Source: JAFGTF01 sp035527995
GTDB lineage: Bacteria; Spirochaetota; B62-G9; DRHN01
Assembly: GCA_035527995.1 (NCBI GenBank)
Contig: DATKZJ010000227.1
Span: 1 to 11,364, forward strand
Length of the DNA stretch: 11,364 bases
Reading direction: 5' to 3'
Shown: positions 5,137 to 10,514 of the stretch, one piece after another
Layout: each line of letters begins with the position of its first letter
Numbering within the stretch: position 1 is the stretch's first letter
The notes under the pieces: model-generated
Database searches by the model: none
Seen by the model: the letters and a program-made list of their open reading frames with translations, nothing else
What the model was told of the DNA's origin: nothing
Program-made: the position numbers and the translations under genes

Positions 5137-7473
5137 ATGAGCGATAACAGCCGCATTGGCGCCACTATCACCTTCTCGGGGATTGTACAGGGTGTCGGCT
5201 TTCGGCCTTCTGTCTACAGGACGGCCAGACGATACAACCTCGCGGGTTCCGTAAGGAACACGGACGAGGGAGTGAGCGTGGAGGTGGAGGGCACCGAAAG
5301 CAGTGTCACGAACTTCTACAGGGAGATGATCGAATCCCCCCCCAAGCTCGCCGAGATTACGGGAAGCTCCATAGACTGGCACCCTCCTGTCGGACTGACG
5401 AGCTTCAAGATCAGTACAAGCGAGGAGGAGGGCTCAGGATACACCCCAATCTCTCCTGACATTGCAACCTGCGACGACTGCCTTCGAGAAATCCTGGACC
5501 CCTCCGACAGAAGGTACAGGTACCCGTTTACAAACTGCACGAACTGCGGTCCCCGCTTCACAATAGTGCGGACAATACCGTATGACAGAAAGAACACCAC
5601 AATGAGCGGGTTCGACATGTGCCCGAGGTGCAGAGATGAGTATGAAGAACCGGAAGACCGCAGATACCATGCTCAGCCGAATGCGTGCCCGGTATGCGGT
5701 CCGGGGCTGAAGCTTTTTCTCCCGGACGGAAGCGAGATCGACGGGGACCCTGTTGATGAGTGCGTCAGGCTGCTCAAAGAGGGCAGAATAGTAGCCGTCA
5801 AAGGCCTTGGCGGCTACCACCTCGCGTGCGACCCGAAAAACAGTGCTGCAGTTGATGAACTCCGGACACGGAAAAAAAGGCCAGACAAACCGTTCGCTCT
5901 CATGGTCCGCGACATGGAAACAGCGAGAAAATTCTGCAGCATCGATAGAAGAGAAGAAAAGCTTATATTGTCCCCACAGAGACCGATCGTTCTCCTTGAA
6001 AAAAAGAGGGGGACGCCTATTTCTCCCTCTGTGGCTCCGGACACGAACAGTCTCGGTATCATGCTGCCCTATACGCCGCTCCACCACGTTTTACTTCGGG
6101 AAGGGCCTGAAATCCTCGTGATGACGAGCGCCAACCTCTCGGAGGAACCTCTGTTTTTCAGAGACAGGGAAGCGGCCCGGGGGCTTCGCACCATAGCCGA
6201 TGCGCTGCTCACCCACAACCGTGACATCCAGCGTCCGTGCGACGATTCCGTCATCATGGTGGAGGGTGATCTGGTAGTGCCGCTGCGGAGGTCCCGGGGT
6301 TACGTTCCGAAAGGCATAGATCTGGGGATTGACGGTCCTCATCTCGTTGCGGCAGGGGCGTTGGAAAAGAATACATTCTGCGTATTTCGGGAAAGAACGG
6401 CGTATGTGAGCCACTACATAGGGGACCTGTACAACGAACCGAGTATAGATGCCTACACAAGAGGAATCGATGATTTTCAGAAGATGTTCAGGGTCGAGCC
6501 TGAGGCGATCGCCTGTGATCTCCATCCCGACTACACGAGCACACTTTATGCGGAAAAGCTCGCTAGAAGGCTCGGGATTCCCCTGTACCATGTTCAGCAC
6601 CACCATGCCCACATTGCATCGGTCCTAGGAGAAAATAAGATCGGAGAGGCGGTCATCGGTATAGCCCTTGACGGCACCGGATACGGCGATGACGGCTGTA
6701 TATGGGGCGGAGAGTTTCTGACAGTGGATAAATCGGGGTACCGCCGGGTGGGGCGGTTCGAATATGTTCCGATGCCTGGTGGAGAGCGGAGCATCGTCGA
6801 AATCGATCGGATGGCGATCTCCTGGCTGCTCAACGCGTACGGGTCGGGAGATGAGATACCGAAGTTCGAATTTCTCACACCGCTCGAGCACAAGAGAGTG
6901 GAGCTGTTTGAAGCTCTTATACAAAAGAATATCAACTGCCCTCTCACCTCTTCGTGCGGGAGGCTCTTTGATGCGGTGTCCGGGCTTCTCGGGCTGTGCA
7001 GCAGGCCCGCCTACGATGCACAGGGGGCGATACTCCTCGAACTGGAAGCGGGGAAGCCCGGGCTTAAGCCCGGGCGAAAGCTCGACCCCGCGCTTGGGGT
7101 CTACGCCTATTCGATAGACCGGCATAATGTTATCCATTTCGGAGAGATGATACGAGAGATAGTTCAGGAGAGAATAGAAGGGGCGGAAACGGGCAGGGTA
7201 GCGCAAAGATTTCATCTCACCGTAATAAGGGCTGCCGCCGATCTGTGCGAGCGCGTCAGGAACAACACTGGGATCACTAGTGTGATCCTGTCAGGAGGGG
7301 TCTTCCAGAACAGGCTGATCTTGAGCGGACTGTTCGCAGAGCTGGAAAAGAGGGGATTCAGGGTCTTTACGAACTCTGTGGTGCCTCCGAATGACGGGGG
7401 CATAGCGTTCGGTCAGGCCGTGGTTGCGTTGGAGAGGATCAAAAACGAAGACTTACGAAGAGGAGGTATGTGA
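5137..7473 (+). CDS. hypF: Carbamoyltransferase HypF (cyanide-ligand synthesis)
   Basis: HypF uses carbamoyl phosphate and ATP to form carbamoyl-adenylate and passes the carbamoyl group to the C-terminal Cys of HypE, the source of the cyanide ligands of [NiFe] hydrogenase. All domains are present in 778 residues. They are an acylphosphatase-like domain with VQGVGFRPSVYR (17-28); zinc fingers with four CxxC pairs (C112/C115, C134/C137, C162/C165, C184/C187); a YrdC-like domain (about 205-390) with KGLGGYHLACD and a KRPDKPFALM segment; and a Kae1-like domain (about 400-765) with QHHHAH (487-492), ALDGTGYGDDG, ILSGGVFQN and PPNDGGIAFGQA. Two Kae1-domain motifs look divergent (see findings). The start places the acylphosphatase motif at the usual position; no clear Shine-Dalgarno is seen, so coupling to hypB 11 bp upstream is likely. 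The last codons contain the hypC ribosome site. Confidence 0.96.
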   Translation: MSDNSRIGATITFSGIVQGVGFRPSVYRTARRYNLAGSVRNTDEGVSVEVEGTESSVTNFYREMIESPPKLAEITGSSIDWHPPVGLTSFKISTSEEEGSGYTPISPDIATCDDCLREILDPSDRRYRYPFTNCTNCGPRFTIVRTIPYDRKNTTMSGFDMCPRCRDEYEEPEDRRYHAQPNACPVCGPGLKLFLPDGSEIDGDPVDECVRLLKEGRIVAVKGLGGYHLACDPKNSAAVDELRTRKKRPDKPFALMVRDMETARKFCSIDRREEKLILSPQRPIVLLEKKRGTPISPSVAPDTNSLGIMLPYTPLHHVLLREGPEILVMTSANLSEEPLFFRDREAARGLRTIADALLTHNRDIQRPCDDSVIMVEGDLVVPLRRSRGYVPKGIDLGIDGPHLVAAGALEKNTFCVFRERTAYVSHYIGDLYNEPSIDAYTRGIDDFQKMFRVEPEAIACDLHPDYTSTLYAEKLARRLGIPLYHVQHHHAHIASVLGENKIGEAVIGIALDGTGYGDDGCIWGGEFLTVDKSGYRRVGRFEYVPMPGGERSIVEIDRMAISWLLNAYGSGDEIPKFEFLTPLEHKRVELFEALIQKNINCPLTSSCGRLFDAVSGLLGLCSRPAYDAQGAILLELEAGKPGLKPGRKLDPALGVYAYSIDRHNVIHFGEMIREIVQERIEGAETGRVAQRFHLTVIRAAADLCERVRNNTGITSVILSGGVFQNRLILSGLFAELEKRGFRVFTNSVVPPNDGGIAFGQAVVALERIKNEDLRRGGM
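7056..7075. repeat. 20-bp perfect palindrome within hypF
   Basis: The sequence is two copies of the self-complementary octamer GCCCGGGC (7056-7063 and 7068-7075) around a central TTAA, so the full 20 bp equals its own reverse complement. In RNA it can form an 8-bp all-GC stem with a UUAA loop. It encodes part of KPGLKPGRK, which lies between conserved HypF motifs. Confidence 0.9.
7461..7466 (+). promoter_or_regulatory. Ribosome binding site that decides the hypC start
   Basis: AGGAGG lies in the last codons of hypF. It is 3 nt from a GTG at 7470 and 9 nt from a GTG at 7476. Only the second spacing is suitable for initiation, and only that start puts the functional Cys of HypC at position 2. 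Confidence 0.8.
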
Positions 7474-7475
7474 CT

Positions 7476-7715
7476 GTGTGCCTTGCAGTACCGGGAAAGA
7501 TCATCACAAAGGAGGGCGAAACAGGGACCGTCGAGCTGGGCGGAGTGAAGCGGACGGTAGGGCTCCATCTCGTTCCGGAGTCCAAACCGGGAGACTGGGT
7601 GCTGCTTCATGCGGGTTTCGCTCTCCAGGTCGTAGACGAGGAGGAGGCCAGGACAACCCTTGAACTCCTCGAAGAGTTTTTTGACGCCAGTGAGGGGGAA
7701 GAGGGGCATGAGTGA
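7476..7715 (+). CDS. hypC: Hydrogenase assembly chaperone HypC
   Basis: HypC is a small chaperone that forms a complex with HypD, carries the Fe(CN)2CO group and docks on the hydrogenase large-subunit precursor. The protein starts MCLAVPGKI, the family signature. Cys2, exposed after removal of Met, is the iron/cyanide-binding residue. I chose the GTG at 7476 rather than the upstream in-frame GTG at 7470, because the earlier start would add two residues before Cys2 and is too close to AGGAGG. The length of 79 residues fits the family (about 75-95). It begins 2 nt after the hypF stop and overlaps hypD by 8 nt, so translation of the three genes is probably coupled. Confidence 0.95.
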   Translation: MCLAVPGKIITKEGETGTVELGGVKRTVGLHLVPESKPGDWVLLHAGFALQVVDEEEARTTLELLEEFFDASEGEEGHE

Positions 7716-8796
7716 CCTTTCAGGTTTCAGAGACAGCGATAGGGTGAAGGGCCTCGCAAAAAGGATACATGAGATCTATCCCGGGGGGGAGCACAAGCTC
7801 ATGGAGGTCTGCGGAACCCATACAATGGCGATTGCACGATACGGTCTGAGAAGCCTGCTGCCGGAAGGCCTCGTGCTGCTCTCAGGGCCGGGCTGCCCTG
7901 TGTGCGTTACGCCTTCGGCTGTCATAGATGCAGCGGTGAAGATCTCAGAGCAGCCTGATGCCGCGGTCGTGACCTTCGGTGACATGATGAGTGTCCCCGG
8001 ATCTCACGGGAGTCTCGAATTGAGAAAATCGGAAGGCGCCGATATCCGGGTTCTCTACTCTGTATACGACATGCTGGAGATGGCCCAAAATGAGACGGAA
8101 AAACAGTTTGTCTTCATATCGGTCGGGTTCGAGACGACGACACCTGGTACCGCTTTGGCCGTTCTAGAGACGAAGAAGAGGGGCTTGGGGAACGTATACT
8201 TTCTCGCTGCAAACAGGCTCGTAATACCGGCAATGGACATGCTCATGCGGGCGGAGGAGGTGCGTATCGGCGGTTTCATCTGTCCGGGACATGTGAGTGT
8301 TATAATCGGATCCGACGCGTACAGGGAGCTCTCCGATCAGTACAGGGTACCGTGCGCGGTGGCCGGTTTCGAGCCGGTGGACATCCTGCTCGCAATAAGT
8401 GACCTTGTGCAGCAGATCGGGGAGGAGAGATCAGAGGTTTCAAACTGTTACTCGAGAGCGGTTACCCTTAAGGGAAATACTGAGGCTCAGCGGGTCACGG
8501 ACCTTGTTTTCGAGAGGGTGGAGGCGGAGTGGAGAGGAATAGGGAGAATCCCCTCGAGCGGACTGGCACTGCGCCCTGAATTCAGAGAGTTCGACGCTCT
8601 TCATCGGTTCGAGCTGGAGCTCGTGCCGGTAGCGGAACCTCCGGGGTGCAGGTGCGGAGATGTGCTGAAAGGGCTGCTGCTTCCTCCGCAGTGCGGGCTT
8701 TTCGGGAAAAGGTGCACGCCCCAGCATCCTGTCGGTCCATGCATGGTTTCTTCAGAGGGGTCCTGTTCGGCATATTTCAAGTACGAATGTACTTGA
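7708..8796 (+). CDS. hypD: Hydrogenase formation protein HypD
   Basis: HypD is the iron-sulfur scaffold on which, with HypC, the Fe(CN)2CO moiety is assembled. From the ATG at 7708 the protein has 362 residues, a normal length. Key sites are C35 in VCGTHTMAI (the conserved catalytic Cys), GPGCPVC (C63/C66), the central FETTTPGTA, and ICPGHVSVIIG. The C-terminal cysteine cluster is C314, C316, C329, C336, C345 and C353 (PPGCRCGDVL, then PVGPCMVSSEGSC), including ligands of the 4Fe-4S cluster. An in-frame ATG 48 nt upstream (7660) would add 16 unconserved residues inside hypC and was not used. The last codons and stop lie inside a perfect 12-bp hairpin (8773-8800), so the final residues YFKYECT may have been shaped by that element. 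Confidence 0.96.
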   Translation: MSDLSGFRDSDRVKGLAKRIHEIYPGGEHKLMEVCGTHTMAIARYGLRSLLPEGLVLLSGPGCPVCVTPSAVIDAAVKISEQPDAAVVTFGDMMSVPGSHGSLELRKSEGADIRVLYSVYDMLEMAQNETEKQFVFISVGFETTTPGTALAVLETKKRGLGNVYFLAANRLVIPAMDMLMRAEEVRIGGFICPGHVSVIIGSDAYRELSDQYRVPCAVAGFEPVDILLAISDLVQQIGEERSEVSNCYSRAVTLKGNTEAQRVTDLVFERVEAEWRGIGRIPSSGLALRPEFREFDALHRFELELVPVAEPPGCRCGDVLKGLLLPPQCGLFGKRCTPQHPVGPCMVSSEGSCSAYFKYECT

Positions 8797-8800
8797 AATA
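8773..8800. repeat. Perfect 12-bp hairpin across the hypD stop codon
   Basis: TATTTCAAGTAC (8773-8784) and GTACTTGAAATA (8789-8800) are exact reverse complements around a 4-nt GAAT loop. The hypD stop TGA (8794-8796) is in the right arm. There is no T-run behind it, so it is not a standard terminator. Its shape resembles the hairpin at 8991-9010 (TAC-GAAA-GTA core), suggesting the two mark the ends of one element. Confidence 0.85.
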
Positions 8801-8806
8801 AGCCAA

Positions 8807-8854
8807 GCAGTTCGGACCCTTCGGGTGTAAAAACGTCCGAAGGGTCCGAACTGC
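8807..8854. repeat. Long hairpin opening the repeat array
   Basis: An 18-bp perfect inverted repeat has its left arm at 8807-8824 and its right arm at 8837-8854. Two G-T wobble pairs and two further Watson-Crick pairs extend it to a 22-bp stem closed by an AAAA loop (8829-8832). It begins 10 nt after the hypD stop. No T-run follows. It could protect the 3' end of the hypABFCD message or act as a Rho-independent pause; this is inference. Confidence 0.85.
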
Positions 8855-9010
8855 ACTACGAAAGTATTAACAATATGCAAAGAGGTTCGGGCGTAAAAAC
8901 GTCCGAAGGGTCTGAACTGCACTACGAAAGTATTAACAGTATGCAAAGAGATTCGGCCATCAAAATGTCTGAACTGCACTATATGTATTATTAAATACGA
9001 AAGTATTTAA
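8820..9010. repeat. Three tandem 66-bp-spaced structured repeats
   Basis: Three copies start with TTCGG at 8820, 8886 and 8952, exactly 66 bp apart. Copies 1 and 2 match at 62 of 66 positions. Copy 3 has diverged: it lacks about 9 bp after GTC and has about 16 AT-rich bases inserted before TACGAAAGTA. Each copy holds a first hairpin (TTCGG paired with CCGAA or CTGAA, closed by an AAAA or CAAA loop) and a second mini-hairpin TAC-GAAA-GTA (8857, 8923, 8996). Pairing is kept where sequence differs (see findings). No cas genes and no unique spacers are present, so this is not a CRISPR array. Confidence 0.85.
8991..9010. repeat. Perfect 8-bp hairpin with GAAA loop
   Basis: TTAAATAC (8991-8998) and GTATTTAA (9003-9010) pair perfectly around a GAAA tetraloop (GNRA type). 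It closes the third repeat copy and appears to be an extended form of the TAC-GAAA-GTA mini-hairpin in the first two copies. Confidence 0.8.
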
Positions 9011-9237
9011 AGCGCAAATATACTTGAGTTGCTTATGGTTAACAGGCGCTCGAAAGCGTAAAAGCTATTCGTGATTCAGGCGGGCCTTTGAAGAGTAGAT
9101 TTAATTCGGTCAATAGCGATCTACTGAATAAAGCCATCAATGACAATCGACCGGTCATCAGTTGCCCCGAGATCGGACACTGATTTTTTCTGAAGACCCC
9201 GAAACCGGTAACGGGATACAGCAGACATGGAGGGACA
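9011..9237 (+). other. Rest of the hypD-hypE gap, with possible remnant reading frame 9042-9183
   Basis: No complete gene is visible. An open stretch of 47 codons runs from just after a TAA (9039-9041) to a TGA at 9181-9183. It has no start codon with a ribosome site, and it reads like ordinary protein (for example LKSRFNSVNSDLLNKAIND). I do not recognise it. It could be the 3' end of a decayed gene, since a terminator-like hairpin overlaps its stop, or it could be chance. A weak dyad AGTAGAT (9094) / ATCTACT (9119) lies within it. An isolated TATACT at 9019 resembles a -10 box but has no good -35. Confidence 0.2.
9157..9189 (+). terminator. Terminator-like hairpin with T6 upstream of hypE
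   Basis: ATCAGT (9157-9162) pairs with ACTGAT (9179-9184), and a small inner CCG/CGG stem (9167-9169 with 9174-9176) can form. A run of six T residues (9184-9189) follows directly. The outer stem is short and AT-rich, so strength is doubtful. It lies 48 nt before the hypE ATG and would reduce read-through from hypD. Confidence 0.3.
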
Positions 9238-10245
9238 ATGAGCGAGGACACGATACTCTTATCGCACGGAGGAGGGGGAAGGGCCGCGAGAAGCCTCATA
9301 CAGGAGGTCATAGCACCTATCTTCGACAATCCTGAGCTCGAGCGCCTGGAGGATGCCTCCCGTATCTCAGGGGCGGGAGAGAAGATGGTGATGACACAGG
9401 ACAGCTATGTCGTCTCACCCCTCTTTTTCCCGGGAGGGGATATCGGCAGGCTTGCGGTGTCCGGGACCGTGAACGATATCCTCACGACCGGCGCGAGACC
9501 GGTTGCACTCTCGGCAGGACTCATCCTTGAAGAGGGCCTCTCTATAGATCTGCTGAAGAGAGTGCTCCTCTCCATGAAGCAGGCGGCTGACTCGGTTCCC
9601 GTTCCCATTATAACGGGGGATACAAAGGTCGTTGAGAGGGGGAGGGGGGACGGTATCTATATTTCGACCTCCGGTGTGGGGGTGCTGGACAGCGGCACGT
9701 TTCTTACTCCCCGCAGAATAGAAGAGGGCGATCTCGTGCTCATCAACGGACCAATAGGAAGCCATGAGGCCGCAATAATAGCGGCGAGAAACGAGTTCTC
9801 TCTCGATGTAGAGGTCCTGTCCGACTGCGCACCTCTCGCAGGGCTGATGAAGAGTGTGCTAGAGGCTGTTCCTGAAACAAGGTTTGCCCGCGACCCGACG
9901 AGAGGAGGTGTCGGGGCCATCCTCAACGAGGTGGTGGAGAGCACGGGATACGGCATCACCCTGGAAGAGAGTGCAATCCCAGTCGAGAAACCTGTAAATA
10001 GCCTCTGTGAACTGCTGGGCATGGACCCGCTTCTCATGGCAAACGAAGGAAAGATGGTGGTAGTGGTCCCGGACGGCGCAGCTGAAAGATGCCTCGAGGC
10101 CATGCGTAGTGTTCCGGAGGGCGTTCTGGCTGCGGTGATCGGGAGAGTCCATGAGGGGAAACCGAGACTTACCATCATGACAGAGTACGGTACCAGGAGG
10201 GTCGTCACGATGCCGAAGGGAGATCAGCTTCCGAGAATATGCTGA
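9238..10245 (+). CDS. hypE: Hydrogenase expression/formation protein HypE
   Basis: HypE accepts a carbamoyl group from HypF on its C-terminal Cys and dehydrates it with ATP to a thiocyanate, which donates cyanide to the iron on HypC-HypD. The 335 residues end in LPRIC, with the catalytic C335 last. The PurM/AIR-synthase-like ATP-binding fold shows SHGGGG (9-14), TQDSYVVSPLFFPGGDIG (53-70), GTVND (76-80), TGDTKVVERG (126-135) and RDPTRGGV. Length is typical. The start is supported by GGAGGGA about 4 nt before ATG 9238 and by the expected N-terminus. It is the only hyp gene not packed against its neighbour: 441 bp of repeats and other non-coding DNA separate it from hypD. No strong promoter was found in that gap. 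Confidence 0.96.
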   Translation: MSEDTILLSHGGGGRAARSLIQEVIAPIFDNPELERLEDASRISGAGEKMVMTQDSYVVSPLFFPGGDIGRLAVSGTVNDILTTGARPVALSAGLILEEGLSIDLLKRVLLSMKQAADSVPVPIITGDTKVVERGRGDGIYISTSGVGVLDSGTFLTPRRIEEGDLVLINGPIGSHEAAIIAARNEFSLDVEVLSDCAPLAGLMKSVLEAVPETRFARDPTRGGVGAILNEVVESTGYGITLEESAIPVEKPVNSLCELLGMDPLLMANEGKMVVVVPDGAAERCLEAMRSVPEGVLAAVIGRVHEGKPRLTIMTEYGTRRVVTMPKGDQLPRIC

Positions 10246-10514
10246 AATAAGGACATCACCCTGTCCCTGGCGAAGAGGTACTATCCTGCCTGAAATCCGA
10301 CTGCGGTTGATTGTAAGCGTTACAGATAAATAAACTGATCTGTACGTAATGTAAAAGCAAGAGGTACAAATTCGTTTCGCAATGTCTCTTGCGGAAGAAA
10401 TAGAGAGCCATTGGCCTATGCATCAGGCTGTGTGTACGGCCCCAGGAGATATACAGTTGGCTCCGGATAAGCAGCCTGCGGTCAGGCTTGGACCTGCCGG
10501 CTGACCGCTTGCGG
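10246..10514. other. Non-coding gap between convergent hypE and eno
   Basis: No gene or RNA gene was recognised in these 269 bases. Three dyads stand out. One is CGTTACAGAT (10318-10327) with ATCTGTACG (10338-10346), a 9-bp stem with one bulged T and an AT-rich loop. One is GCAAGAG (10357-10363) with CTCTTGC (10386-10392). The third is GCGGTCAG (10478-10485) with CTGACCGC (10501-10508), close behind the enolase stop and a possible end of that transcript. None has a T-run, so none is called a terminator. Confidence 0.4.

Noticed and set aside
6625..7215. Minus-strand 196-codon open frame opposite hypF
   Set aside because: It lies fully within conserved hypF coding sequence and shows no domain or ribosome site.
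7271..7288. 7-bp inverted repeat GGATCAC/GTGATCC in hypF
   Set aside because: It is short, lies in well-conserved coding sequence near the ILSGGVFQN motif, and can be explained by codon choice.
7663..7682. Terminator-like AACTC/GAGTT hairpin followed by T6 at the end of hypC
   Set aside because: The stem is only 5 bp and AT-rich, and it lies within overlapping hypC-hypD coding sequence where termination would break the operon.
8752..8979. Minus-strand open frame of 75 codons over the repeat array, showing a 22-residue internal repeat
   Set aside because: The protein repeat is a by-product of the 66-bp spacing being a multiple of three. The start is a GTG without a ribosome site, the frame runs into hypD, and the DNA pattern is better explained by hairpins.
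8820..9010. CRISPR-like repeat array
   Set aside because: Copies are contiguous with no unique spacers, the third is degenerate, and no cas genes are nearby.
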